Source of the DNA: Tubulanus polymorphus
Lineage: Eukaryota > Nemertea > Palaeonemertea > Tubulaniformes > Tubulanidae
Assembly: GCF_964204645.1 (NCBI RefSeq)
Contig: NC_134035.1
Span: forward strand, 13,001,951-13,065,950
Length of the DNA stretch: 64,000 nt
Reading direction: 5' to 3'
Positions 11,239-23,800 of the stretch are shown here, in pieces (positions within the stretch are counted from its first letter, which is position 1; each line of letters begins with the position of its first letter). The position numbers and the translations under genes were made by a program. The notes below the pieces were generated by a model, which worked only from the letters and a program-made list of their open reading frames with translations, searched no databases and had not been told where the DNA came from.

Positions 11239-14200
11239 TCAAGTGTTAGAGTCAGTATCGGATGTATCGGTATCAGAAGATGAAGTATCCGTACTGGATA
11301 CCGCTGTCGTCTGTTTGTTCACGGTTCGTTGATTTCGAACGATTCGTTTTTTGATTTTCGTTTTACGTCGCTCCGTTTTATCGACGCTATGCGTGCTGGA
11401 TGCGGTCGTTACGGCGACGGTTTGATTGTTGACGGCTCCGGCGGCTGCGGTATCCGATGAGGAATTACGCGCTGTCGAAGGACGGCTTTGAGTCATCGGC
11501 AATCTGAAATATAGAATAGAAAATATATCTACATTTATCAAAATTTAGACCTGATTAATAGAGTAGACCCTTCCTTACTCTAATTCAGTCAATTTTACAC
11601 AGATTCATTTCTTTTTGGTCTTCAGGGGCTGCTCAAAAATTGGTTTAAATAAACTGGAGGATAAAAGCTATAGCGCAAATTGAAATTGTATAGTTTTGTC
11701 ATCATTAAAGTGTATTCATCAACCAGTAAAAACTCTAACCAACTTTTGAGCTTAGTCCCTGAATCCTTACTCCACTTGAGACCAATTTAACGAATAACTC
11801 TTGAGTCCTTATTCCTGTTGATGTTTTTTACATATCAATGCTCCAAATTGAAAATCAGGAACCAGATATTTTGAAATCGTCACTTTTCAGAAGTAGACTA
11901 TATGATAAACCAACGGAATTGAAAGGAAGACTATTACAGAATGACTGCTTTTAAATGTATACTACTGGAAAATTAGCCGATATCGTTAATTACTCGTTGT
12001 TCTGAAGTTGCTACTGAAGTAGATGCTCGAGCTCATTAATGGGATAGACGACGTGTTCTTCCAATCAGCCATGTTCTCAAAATTTCTATAGTAGTAATAA
12101 TAGTAGTTCTGACTGCGCTGATTGCCTCCTCCTTGGATAAACGCGTTTCCTGCACAACAACATATTTTGAATTGCATTCTCTCGATTCCACGCCGGAGAA
12201 TTTGAGCAAGTGGAGTTTACTGTATATGATCGTGATTTAAAAACACAAAAGTTCATGCAGTGATCTAAAGATAAATACTGATACCGTACTGCGCAGAGGT
12301 TTCAGCCACAATTAGCTTTAAATACGAAAGCGAAGCAGGATTTTTCTTACAGTTAAAGTAGCATTCATTCACTTGGAGGAAAGGGAATTCTAACCATGCA
12401 TAACAAACACTAATCATTGATATACATAGAGGGTTTTAAAGCATCAAACTGAAGCAAGACCGGTAGAGACTGATATTAATCTCAGTATTCACAGTTCAAT
12501 GAGCAAAACCCACAATTCATAATATAGGCCTTACAATTTCGAAGTTCTACCTTAGTTAAATCTATATTTTTTAAATTCCAGGATCCAGTTCCACAGTTGT
12601 GAGTTAACATTTGACTTAGATTTAACTCATTCTAACTCAGAGCTAACTCTGACAATTTCGAAGTTCTACCTTAGTTAAATCTATATTTCAGGATCCAGTT
12701 CCACAGTTGTGAGTTAACATTTGACTTAGAGTTAACTCATTCTAACTCAGAGCTAACTCTAAACACACAACTGTGGAATTGAAATATTAGTCAAAACTTG
12801 GAAACTGTCAGAAAATAAATCATCAAAGCAGCAACTTTGGGTTTCGCTCATTAAGCAAGTTTAAACCTTCAAAATATACAATATGCATCAGACTTCAGGA
12901 TCCAGTTCTACATTTCTCCTTTCAATCAGAGTTAAAACACTGGAAAAAAATGAACTTGACCAAAATGACCGGATCCTGATGACGAGTCTGGATTAAATAG
13001 ATATTTCTCTCAAAATCAAAGGTTTTTTCTATGATTAAAAACACCTTTGCGGTCTTGAATAAAGATTGTTAAACTAATATGAATGCTACTGTACACTATC
13101 ACCTACTGATCGACTGACTATATTTTATAACAGTAATCGTCATTTTTTGATTTCTTGCGTCTGCGCGGAGTTAGTTTAGATCTGAAAATAATAACGTTCA
13201 CTGCAAACCTACACAAAACGACTTTGATTCACCTACCGCTTTTTTAGGATGGAAATACAAAACACTAATAGGATGACTCCACAATAACTACATACACCGT
13301 ATTAACCCCAATCTAATCCGAAAAACCTTTGAGAAATCGATAAGAATTTATTTTGCAGAAAATATACATAAAAATTTTACGAAAACTCTCCGAAGTTTTT
13401 AGATTTTTTCTAAAGCACGGTAGACATCACAACAAACCCTCATAATTTAAAACGTTTAGGGACCATTTCATACAGCAAAATCATTGAATATCAACAGAAT
13501 GATGTGTATGGATTTGATAAATGGCCCCCTTGGATTTCGTTAAGATTGTTTCCCCAAACATCACAACAACTTGAATGAAACAAACTGTTACATTTAACCA
13601 GACAAACAGGGCATCAATACTAGGGATCAGTTGCTCAAAATTTGGTAAAAGATAATCAGAACAGTGGATAAATACCATTGTAACAATTGAAATTGCATCA
13701 TTACCATGGTATTCGTCCACCAGTCTAACCAACTTTTGAGCAACCGGCCCTTGGGGCATCAATACCAGACGTAGAGTGAAAAGAGTACGGTTACTTACGG
13801 GATATTATCATCTTCCATTCCGGCATAGATATCTTCTTTAGGAGGTAAAACTCCTACGAATAGAAGAAACAAAGTCAATTTAACATCGTTAATTTAACAT
13901 GTTTTGTGAATGACAGTCGACTATGAGGTTTTTCAGTTCAACAGTTGTGAATTTAAACCATCGTAGAATTACTGGTATTATCAACTTCAAGAGTCGAACT
14001 CCGGCAGAAAGTCCGAATATCAAGCAATAAAATACAGCGAAAACGATGATGGCGCTTTGTTGTTTGTTTTGGGGCATTTTTGAGTCAGACTTGATTTGAC
14101 TACAGCGCTAGTGGAACTACTCACCAACTGATTGACTGAGGATTTTATTTTTCGATAAAGCCATCAGAAATCCATAAAATGAAACCCGATGATTCGTGTG

Positions 14201-17200
14201 TAAGATCGATTTTAATGCAGCAGACGGAGGACAACTAGATTGAAGAGAAAAAGAACATGAAACTTTGTACATCATTTTATGAAAGGAGATTTCAAGATTT
14301 GTTAACCATTTCATTGCATCTACACCGGTGCATGAATCGGTGATGAAATTCATTAGTACATCGCATCGCAGTGTATTGATGTTATCAGTAATTAGTTTTG
14401 AAAGATGGTAGCACCTGTTCTTTTCAAAATTACCATTTAAAAAAATTTCATTTCGGGTGCAAGTTTCAATGTACACGTTTGAATACGATTTCTAACAAAC
14501 CTGAATTCATGTTTATCACAGATCGGTAATAGGGCTCTGTAGAATTGCATCGAGTCCACGCCGTCGTGTAGGTCGCCAGCGATTGCCGCGGCGGCCGCAG
14601 GTGGTTTCTCTTCGGAGCGTACGATTGGCTGATCTTGTGTCGGTACGATGACAGTATCGCGAGGAGTTGAACTCATCAGAGCTTTATATAAATCAGCACA
14701 TTTACTGAGAAATTCTATAAAATAGAACATATTCAACTAGAGAATTTACTCAACGAGTTACAGTAAACTTTGTATAAACTCATGAGTTTTGATCTTAATG
14801 AGTAAGTTGAGACCGGTAAAATTCTACCCCGAGTTGGTGTTAAATACTGAGTAAGAGTTCGTGAAATACAGTAGACTCTATCTCTTACTGCGGTAAAGTC
14901 AAGACTGGTAAAATTCTACCCCGAGTTGGTGTCAAATACTGAGTAAGAGTTTGTGAAATACAGTAGACTCTGTCTCTTACTGCGGTAAAGTTGAGACTGG
15001 TAAAATTCTACCCCGAGTTTGTGTCAAATACTGAGTAAGAGTTTGTGAAATACAGTAGACTCTGTCTCTTACTGCGGTAAAGTTGAGACCGGTAAAATTC
15101 TACCCCGAGTTGGTGTCAAATACTGAGTAAGAGTTTGTGAAATACAGTAGACTCTATATCTTACTGCGGTAAAGTTGAAACTGGTAAAATTCTACCCAGA
15201 GTTGGTGTAAAAAACTGAGTAAGAGTTTGTGAAATACAGTAGACTCTGTCTCTTACTGCGGTAAAGTTGAGACTGGTTAAATTCTATCCCCAGTTGGCGT
15301 CAAATGCCAAGAACTCTATCTCTTGCTGTGATTAGGTCAGAGTTCGGGTATTTGTTCAATTCTTACCTTCGTAATAGAATTGTACTTGAAACGCGTAGAG
15401 GAAATCCGAGAATGAAATGAGACAATCGATAGCGTCATCGATCAGAATTATACGAGCCGTTTTCTGTACGAGATCAAACGGAAAATCTTGACACAATAAA
15501 CAAATATGAGAATGATATTCCTTCATTGTTAGTAAATCTGAAATACAATAATACATTAAAAGATACTTAATTTCTGTTGTTGATCTTACATTCATAATGG
15601 TTATAGAGCCAAACTTGGTTAAGGTGATGACGCCCATCGTGTTGACGACTTATCATCAAAATGATGACTTACACTTAGTGAATTGAAAATACAAATTCCG
15701 ACTCAAAAATTAGAGATGACTTCAGTCATGTGATGACTTATCAGATGGAGACTAGATTTATTCGGGGCCCAGTTCCACAAAAAGGTTAACTCTTAAATCG
15801 ATTTAATTTCTTCATTAATTCAGTTTATCTTAAATCAATTTAGGCCTTAATCCCTTTTGTGAAACTGGGCCCAGATGAGAGGTGGATCTCAAGCAGTATT
15901 TGAACATCTACTACAGATGCACCAAATAATCCAATCTGACAGGTTGTAAGGGGTCTTTTTTGCCAGTTTAAAGAGAGAATTCTCAGTGCTGTAGAAAAGT
16001 TGCAGCCCAAAAATCTTTTATTCGTGAAATTTTAAAAAGCACCAAAAATTCAGAATATGGAATATTTTATGTTCTTGAATGATACCGACCTCCTTTCTTG
16101 CCGATTTGTCGGAAACATTTCCAGATTAAACCGATGAATGAAGCTCGATTGTGAGGAGTGCTCTTAATGAAACTAAACTCTCGGTATACAACATGATTTC
16201 CATCTCTCACCGAACTGAAACTAAAAACAATTCAAACATCGTCATCATTTTTATAACGATGACGATAATAATTCAGCCTGAAATCCATGCACATTGTATA
16301 TTAGTCAGTAACCTGTCTGTGGTTTGGTTTCATGATCGGATATTTTCACAAACCACAAAAGCCAATCCGATTATAAAAAGCTTACCACCAACGATTAGGT
16401 AACTAACTAATTGTATATGAAAAGAGAGAACAGAGACAACTAAAACGGTTTCATTTAAACAGCTTTGATGAACAAATGGGTTTTAAGCTTAGATTGAAAA
16501 ACATGACACCAATTCCACAGTTGTTAAAATTAGTTCATTTTCGATTAGTTAACTCTTGACACAGAACTGCCGAACTGGGCCATGGATTGAGGGACTAGAT
16601 TTGATTAGACTAGGTGACATATTCCAGAGTACTGGGGCAGAATACAAAAAGTCAATTATGATGAGACACTCAAAGAGTCTCAATCTTGCTTCAGGAAAAC
16701 TTTCCCACACATTTTTGTAATGTAGGATTTTATTTAAACTTCAGATTTAATTTTTAGAAGTTAGGATACCGATAGCCCCCTCGTCCCCGGAATGTGGTAC
16801 TTACTAATCTGAAAAGAATTTTGTTGTATTCACTTTAGGATTTTCATCTTTATATTCCAGTAATTGAGCGACAACATCTTCTAGGTAAACTAACACATGA
16901 TTAGTAGCTGTAAAATAGATCAATACCGTAAGGTTTTAACAGTGTCCTGACCCAAATCTGAATATCAGCTGACGTATGACCGCTAAATCTTGACTCTGAC
17001 CTAATTAATCGATTTTACTGGATTTCTCACTACAAATATTGGAATAGCCCTCAACTGGGCGGTGCAGAGTCGCTAGTAGTAGCTTAGGACCAGAGGGAAC
17101 CCATACGCGCGCGAAGATCAGTAATGCTGTTATTCAAACTGCCCTAAAGGTAGTCTAACAACATCAGAGTTGGGATAAGAGTGACCAGTTGCTCAAAAGA

Positions 17201-17654
17201 TGGTCAGAGTTAATCAGTGGATAGTTGATCAAGTGCCATTTGAAACATAGTTGTCACTATCTATCCGCTGATGGTTATCTTAACCAACATTTGGGCAACT
17301 GCAGCCCCTGATCTGGTAAGCCAATATACTGCCCTAAGTACCCTGAGGCCCTAATTGGAAATGCTGCTTCTCATATCGTGCTAAAAATCTATAAAGATTT
17401 TTAGTGGTGGTGGGACTGGGGTTGTACTTGTTTGTACTCCTGTGTGTAGCGAAACTTCGCAAATTTGAAAAAAGAAAAGAAAAATCGTTGATTTCTCAAT
17501 CAACTATACAAAATCGATTATTTTGACTTTGTGCGAGTATTGTTCCTCCCTTGAACTAGAACTAGAATCCATAATATCGAAAAATACTTGGCATAAATTG
17601 CTGCTTACATAGATATTTTTCGGCTTGAAGAGAAAAACGATCCAGTTTTGCCAT
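11239..17654 (-). CDS. CSTPP1: CSTPP1 (C11orf49), polyglutamylase complex regulator
   Basis: Human CSTPP1 is a centriolar-satellite protein that regulates the tubulin polyglutamylase complex. Coding exons in transcript order: 17654-17609, 16907-16805, 16220-16090, 15537-15367, 14714-14501, 14234-14125, 13853-13799, 11503-11239; all phases agree, 364 aa (human about 331). Diagnostic stretches: TNHVLVYLEDVVAQLLEYKD, HVVYREFSFIKSTPHNRASF, LLTMKEYHSHICLLCQDFPF, DDAIDCLISFSDFLYAFQVQ, DTVIVPT and VSFYGFLMALSKNKILSQSV. The last exon is a Ser/Thr/Asp tail ending SDTDTSDTDSNT, as acidic as the human tail, after a basic patch (KTERRKTKIKKR). An Ala-rich insert (PPAAAAAIAGDLHDGVD) replaces a shorter human loop. 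The start MAKLDRFSLQAEKYL fits the human N-terminus and the required phase-1 donor. Two alternative short terminal exons are described separately. Confidence 0.93.
12086..12149 (-). CDS. Possible alternative CSTPP1 terminal exon b
   Basis: After a TTGTGCAG acceptor this 64-nt stretch is in phase with the exon ending at 13799 and would encode P-KRVYPRRRQSAQSE plus a Leu run, then stop. It is the same length as, and shares the PRRR core in the same place with, the candidate at 13118-13181. Transcript evidence is needed; it could be a decoy. Confidence 0.3.
12535..12775. repeat. Doubled CCAGTTCCACAGTTGTGAG element
   Basis: A segment of about 118 bp occurs twice in a row (TTTCGAAGTTCTACCTTAGT then GGATCCAGTTCCACAGTTGT then GAGTTAACATTTGACTTAGA). 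It ends in the inverted copy ACACACAACTGTGGAATTG. It belongs to a dispersed palindromic family also at 15765-15872, 16510-16580, 22539-22641, 25532-25695, 34395-34805 and 51675-51752. Confidence 0.7.
13118..13181 (-). CDS. Possible alternative CSTPP1 terminal exon a
   Basis: TTTTCAG acceptor, then 64 nt in phase with the preceding exon, encoding P-SKLTPRRRKKSKNDDYCY-KI and a stop. It would replace the 88-codon acidic tail with a short basic one. The match in length and PRRR position to 12086-12149 suggests the two arose by duplication. Confidence 0.4.
14800..15345. repeat. 92-bp minisatellite in CSTPP1 intron
   Basis: Six starts of ATTCTACCCC-type words at 14821, 14913, 15005, 15097, 15189 and 15281, exactly 92 bp apart, with the last unit decayed. 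The unit includes GAGTTGGTGTCAAATACTGA, GTAAGAGTTTGTGAAATACA and ACTCTGTCTCTTACTGCGGT. It sits between the 15367 donor and the 14714 acceptor. Confidence 0.9.
15765..15872. repeat. GGGCCCAGTTCCACAAAAGG inverted-repeat element
   Basis: Left arm GGGCCCAGTTCCAC-AAAAAGGTTAA and right arm CCCTTTTGTGAAACTGGGCC are complementary over about 20 bp, enclosing TTAAATCGATTTAA-like words that are themselves palindromic. It belongs to the CCAGTTCCACAG family. No coding capacity. Confidence 0.6.
16302..16409. mobile_element. 108-bp MITE, deletion form of the 848-bp element
   Basis: The first about 60 bp match 4869 onward (TAGTCAGTAACCTG then CTGTGGTTTGGTTTCATGAT, CGGATATTTTCACAAACCAC). The last about 45 bp match the right end of that element (CCGATTATAAAAAGCTTACC then ACCAACGATTAGGTAACTAA). 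It is flanked by ATTGTATAT on both sides (16293-16301 and 16410-16418), a perfect 9-bp duplication. It lies just upstream, in CSTPP1 sense, of the acceptor for the exon at 16220-16090. Confidence 0.85.
17186..17312. repeat. AGTTGCTC inverted-repeat element
   Basis: Arms CCAGTTGCTCAAAAGATGGT and CCAACATTTGGGCAACTG face each other, with CAGTGGATAGTTGATCAAG and CTATCCGCTGATGG as inner arms. One of at least five copies in the window; the others are at about 1036-1465, 11624-11756, 13624-13752 and 36735-36842. Confidence 0.6.
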
Positions 17655-17803
17655 TTTGTATTACCAGGATTCGAACCTATAACCCCGGAAATAAAAATCG
17701 AAAGAGCCTAAAAACCGGATTGGGATTAAATCGACCCGGTGTTCATTTATGAGTCCGATTACGAGTTTTATCTACATTTCCGGATTCGGGAAAACCCAAC
17801 AAC
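17655..17803. promoter_or_regulatory. Head-to-head promoter, CSTPP1 and P3H
   Basis: Only 149 bp separate the two inferred start codons (minus-strand ATG at 17654, plus-strand ATG at 17804), so one short region must serve both genes. No TATA box is visible. The minus strand contains GGTTATAGGTTCGAATCC at about 17668-17686, which resembles a tRNA B box, possibly a SINE remnant. Confidence 0.6.
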
Positions 17804-20800
17804 ATGGCGTTAAAACCAGTAAGTGATACGTATTTTTGGAGTTATTTATCGAGAATCTGCCTTTTAATGCTGGTGACAAGTTTTAAAAGTGTTTTGATAA
17901 ACGGTGCCGAACAGTCAGGGGAACGTTACGATGATCTGTACGTGTCCGGGGTTGACGCGTATAACGAGGAAAGATGGTTCGAATGCGTGACTCTGATGGT
18001 TCAAGCTCTGGATTCGTATCGCGAATATAAACGCGATTTAACGCGTTGTCGAGTGACCTGTAAGCGTAGACATGCCGTTCAGAAATTACCGTCGAACTCC
18101 GATCATGACAATCGTGATAGATATTTAGATTTGATATTTTATGAGAGCGTCACGCGTAATGCGGATTGTCTGCGGAGGTGTAAACGCCAGATGTTCGGCG
18201 AGGAGGCAGAACTGGTCACCACTGATCCTGAAATAACCGAGGCGTTTAACAATCTAGAACCGTATAATTATATTCAACTTTGTTTTCACAAGGTAAATTC
18301 TTTACAGTTTATTCTCTCCTAATAACCTAATCATTAATTGGATGGGCTTGTGAAAATATCCGAGTGTGAAACTAAACCACTGCGACTTATTCTCCCAAAG
18401 TTTGATTTTATTTTTGAATTTTTTTCTATTGCTGGAATAAGGACCATGGTATTCCAGGGAATTATGAATTATCTTTAGCATGGTAGCAACTCAGGACCGG
18501 AGAGAAGGGTAAAATAGCTAAAATGGTCTTAAATCTTAAGATGTAAGACCGCTTTTAGACATAAAAAGTTCAAGGCCATAGGGTTGAATTATATATATTT
18601 AATTCAATATTCTTTATGTTTGTCCAGTTTTCACATAAAGTATCGCTGATGTACGTAGAGAATCCCTAACTAATAAAATCATGGAGAAGAAGTCTGAAAA
18701 GTTTCTTTAGAATTCGACTATAACCTGATATATCAGGTTATAGATAGGCCTAATGTCTATTTCAACCTGACTTGAGAGCATTCCAGGTGGCCTAGCTCAG
18801 TCAGTTTTGGTAGTACATACCTGATTAAGGTCTTAGTAGAACCAGAAAGCACAGGCAGTCAACCTAAATCATCATTTTTTAATCCATTTGAAACTGTATT
18901 GAAGGATATCCAAAAAGTCTTCACTGAAATGGGTTAAATGAAGAGAAGTGACTCCATGATTTGAAAGTTTAACAATATGTTTCCATGCCTTCGTACCAAA
19001 CTTCAGTTGGTAGGCATGGAGACATATTGTTAATGCTCTCAAGTCAGGTTGAAATAGACATTAGTCATCTTCAGTCTAGCTTTAAGGAAACTTTTCGGAC
19101 TTCATCTTTCTCATTTTATTAGAATGAGATTCTCTATAAATCGTCATAAGATGGATTAGTGTTGAATATTGCTGATGTTTTGTTTTTAACAGTTAGGTGA
19201 GAATCGACATGCCGCAGCTGCTGCTTATACTTACTTCCTCGGCAATCCTAAACATCAAACAATGATACGCAATATTCATCAGTATCGAGAAATGTCGGAT
19301 GTGAGCGATTCTGATTTCATCAATATGGAGGCTTATAAACATCAGGTGATCATATTCATTTATTCATTCATATCTTAAAACTTGTATTCATGTTAGATTT
19401 ATGTGTTTACATGAAATTTTCAAAGTAAGAAGTTAAGAAGTAGAAGTTTAGTTAGGCCTACGCTGCTGGATGTTTAGTATTTCATCATGTTCTTGTACTC
19501 GATCAGATTCTTTGAAAACTCTTTCTAAATGATAAAAGCTTTTCAAGGTGCTCGAAACACCTTTGATTTGAACAAAATGCCTGATATGTTTTAAAACTCC
19601 TTCAATTTTGAGAGTAGACAATAAGAAATGTTTTGTCTAGTTTATAGTTGTACAGTATGTAATTATGCCTAAATTGATACAGTTGGAACTTTTATACCCA
19701 ATTAGACAGTTACAAAATTAGAAACCGAGTATAGGTAGTGTCTAAGATTGAAAAAAATGGTACAGTCAAACAATTGGTAAAGATAGATATTACGGTTATT
19801 ATTGGGATTTGAAAGTGATTGTGGACATTTCTCCTTAAAAACTCCTTATATCCAGGAATACATGGACTCTGTCTATTGTTTCTATTCTGGATTACGTTTC
19901 ATGCAAAGAAGAAACTCTCTGAGTTTCTGTCGTCGCTGCCCCTGATGTTGATCTCGTCCTAGTTCTAGTTCTACCTATTACTGGTCAACTTCAACATGCT
20001 GAAGATATTTGCCAGGTACTGACTTATGTTGTTAAATCAGTGAGTCCACGAGCACTGATATGTGTCCTACCTGAATAACATGGTTTCACAAGGATTCGAA
20101 CCCACAACCTCTCGGTTGAGAGTCAAACACCTTATCCACCATGCCACAGGACAGGACAGTTTCCTGAGCATAATCTCGTCCGTTTCAACGATCGCGTATT
20201 TTACGAAGGTTGTACAATCTGATGAAACTGTTTTTGCGTTTGTAAATATTCGCGATCAACGTTTCGCCGAATATCGAAATCTGATAAACGTCTTCTCCGT
20301 GGACGTCGATGAGGACGGTCGGTTTATCGAACCCGGCGTCCTCCGTCCAACGAACGTGTAACAATATCGCGCGATATCCTCTCTCGAAATCTATCGATAT
20401 TATCAGATTATTATCGTCGATTATCGCTAATCCGGGACTGTACGGTTTATTACGATTACCACCGGTGGTAATCTCGTAATCATTCAGGAATAGTTCGATA
20501 TCTGCGACGTCCGATAGTTCCCCGTGTTCCGACAGTTTGAACAGTTTCAAATCGGAACTCGAAATCGCGAACTTGTTCCGTCTGAATACGACGAGACCGG
20601 GCCACGTCGCTAGGTAACCGACGGGCAGACGGAATCTCACGACCGACGGGGAGCGACGATCGATTATTTGAATCTCATCGAGATTGAACCTCGTCGCGAA
20701 ACGATCGTCGAGTAAATAGAGATAATCTCCGTAAATCGATATCGTCGATTTGAGATTGTTGCAAATATCGGAGATATCGATCATTCGATAGCTGATCAGA

Positions 20801-23800
20801 TTTGGATGATCGTAACGTCTCAGGAGACATCTCGAATTCTGGGCCGTAAGAATTATCAATCGGAACTTTTTGGATTTCCGATCGTCGAAAGCGACGCCTA
20901 GTATTTTATCGTCACGGAAATCGTAGTCGTTCGCCGGGAATGTATTGTTGTCATCGTCGCCGCGAGATACGACCTTGAGAATCGAACGTTTCCATTCGGC
21001 AACGGCGACGTACGACGCGTCGCGATTCGCGGCGATCAACTGCGGGAAAAACCCGACCGAGTATCGAGCGATCGGATCGAGTTGAACACGATAGAACGAA
21101 CCCGGCGCCGCGAGTCGGGTTTTCCTGTATCGTAGATACCCGATACCGTCACGCCAGTCCGGTAAACTTCCCGCTATAAACTCAATTCGATTTCGTTCTT
21201 CATACTCCGCGTTCACATTCTCGTTCATCATTTCGTTCATCATTTCGGTTATAACGATATCTCCGATATTTATCTCGTTCAATCTCGCGATATCTCGATA
21301 GATTTTCTCGATTCTCGTTCTGCGTTCGTTCAGTATCGTGCGTCTGCTTTCTCTCCATCGCTTTAAACTCGATATTAAAGCGTTTTTATTCACCTCCAAC
21401 GATATCGATATCTCATCGACTTGATTCCTGATATCGGCGAGCGTTTTATTATAGCTTTCATCGATTCCTCGTATGATATCGTCCATCTGTGAAATATACT
21501 CCGGTATCTGGTGGTTCCTGCCCTCACCCTCAGCAGCAGCAGCAGCTGCTAGTAAAATTACCAACCATTTTACTGTAGCCATGATCAGATGATAGTATTG
21601 TGTCTAGTATCATAACCGGGTCAGTTATTTATCAAGTCCAAGATGTATGTCTATGGTATTTTCCGTGTCACATTCTTTTCCTGCCCATTGACTCTGATGT
21701 TTACATGTAGTTTTATCTTAAAATCTTCCAGGGTCCGCTGAAAAATGTTATATGCTAAGATTTTTAAATATCAGAAACTCCTTTAATTTGAGCAAACTCC
21801 TTTAAAACTCTTTCAATTTTGAGAAAAAGGCGAATAGAGATGTTCATCTAGTTTTTCGTTGTACAATAAACTACACCTCGATTGGTACAGTTGGGATTTG
21901 TGCTCATCCAATTAGGCAGTTGCTGAATTAGACAAAAATTTGACAGTAAACAGTTCCAACTTTGGAGGAGTCTACTGTAATTGAGATATGAAAGTGATGC
22001 AGACACTTCCTCGAAATATGAAATTGTCTCCTTAATAACTCCTCGAAATCTCTTTTTATCGAGGATTACCTGATCTACAGGTCAACCCTGAATGTTATGT
22101 TGATTGTCAACCGTGATTGTCAACGTCAACCCTGAATGTTATGTTGATCGTAGTGTAATATATTTTCAGCAATTGTATTCAAAAGGAAGTCGCGATTACT
22201 TAGAAGAGAAATGGTTAGACGTTATAGATCGAATGGAAGGAGCGATCGCTGGATTCATGGAACAATTAGAATCTTGCGAAGCAATGTGCGAAGAAACAAT
22301 AAATCATCGCAATAGAAATACTGACTTCGTCGTAGCCTTAGCAGGTATAACCGTTAGTCCAGTTGCACAGTCATGACTTACGTTTAAAAGTACATCTCAA
22401 TTTCTAAGACCAGTCTTAAGTTGTTTGATTGGTTGAAGAACTGGGTTGGTCTTAGACTGGTCTTAAGTCTCAGCCATGACTATGTGACTGGGCCATCGGT
22501 CTAGTTCATTAGTTCTTGGTTAAAACCTGATTCTTCAGGACCCAGTTCCACTGAGTTAGAGTCAACTCTGAGTTAAAAACAGTACATTTTCAATGAGTTA
22601 ACTCAGAGTTCAATCTTAATTTGGAACTGTGGAACTGGACCCAGAGTAAAAACAATATTGTACCGGTTTATTTTTCAGATCATTACAGCGATGTGATTAA
22701 ATGCTCGTCTAAATGTTCAAACAAACTATCAACGGTTCACGGAAAGTTTGTATTTGATTATATCCCTGATCATTATAACTACCTTCAATACGCTTATTAT
22801 AAACGTAAGTTCAAGTTTTATCCCAATGATAACTGATAACTGATGCTTACTATAAACTATTATCTCATGTCTGAAATGTGTTGTGTTTCAGTGAATGATT
22901 TCCGTAATGCCGCTCGATGCGTTCAGTCATATCTATTGTTTAAACCGACCGATGAGAATTTACTGCACAACAAAAAAATTTATCTCAGCATGCCGGGAGT
23001 GAGAGAAACTGATTTCAAACCGAGACCGGTAAGTAGTTGTAATGATGCTCTACTGATCATTGCTGCTGAATGAGACCACTGTTTTCTGTAGGGTTAAATG
23101 CAGCTTTTAAAAACCTTCAGAACTGAGCGCTTCACAATAAAGCCTCATTGAAGAGGAAACCACAATAAAGCCTCATTGAAGAGGAAATGTTTAAGTTGCC
23201 CCCTGATGATCTCCAGAGATGTTATAGTCCAGAGCAGGCCATCATTCTGCCTTTTTGGACAAGGAAAACCTCACAGACCTCAAAAAATCTTCTTTGAGAC
23301 TGGTCTGTTTTATCAATAGTAGGCCCTACTTGTTGAAGGATGTCTTGAGAGGTGTCTGATGATATGAAAGTGGTTTTTTGAGAAGTACATAATGTACTCG
23401 TGGAGAGTTGGTTTCCATGGACAAATGACTGCCGAATTCAATTTTAGAAAAAACCCACAATAAAACAAAGCAAAACTAATAGAGCAATTGTCAATTTGAT
23501 TCAAATGTAATGAGCCATTTTCACAACAGATTCATTTCTCAAGTACAGTTTTTACAACTGTCCATTTCTTTCTATGTACATAATGCTTAAAGTTTAGTAG
23601 ATTTGGGCTGAAAGTCAACACAATTCTTCATACAGACCGCCCTATAATTCAGTTTTATGAAACGATATTTTTCTCCTAATTTTAATGTTAACTGCTGTAT
23701 TTATATTTCAGGAGGCAGTTAGACTACACAATAGACACGCGGATGAGTCAGCTTTATTGAAATACTTAGAAACGCTGTATACAACATCTGAGTCGCGATA

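Noticed and set aside
16151-16402. 83-aa plus-strand frame
   Set aside because: It overlaps a CSTPP1 minus-strand exon and the 108-bp MITE; a chance frame.
17549-17572. MDSSSSSREEQYSHK as the CSTPP1 first exon (minus strand)
   Set aside because: No donor in the phase needed by the next exon. The ATG at 17654 gives the right phase, a GTAAGC donor and a better match to the human N-terminus.
20080-20160. Functional tRNA gene (also at 36955 and 40075)
   Set aside because: A and B box words are present but the acceptor stem does not close, so these are treated as tRNA-derived repeats.
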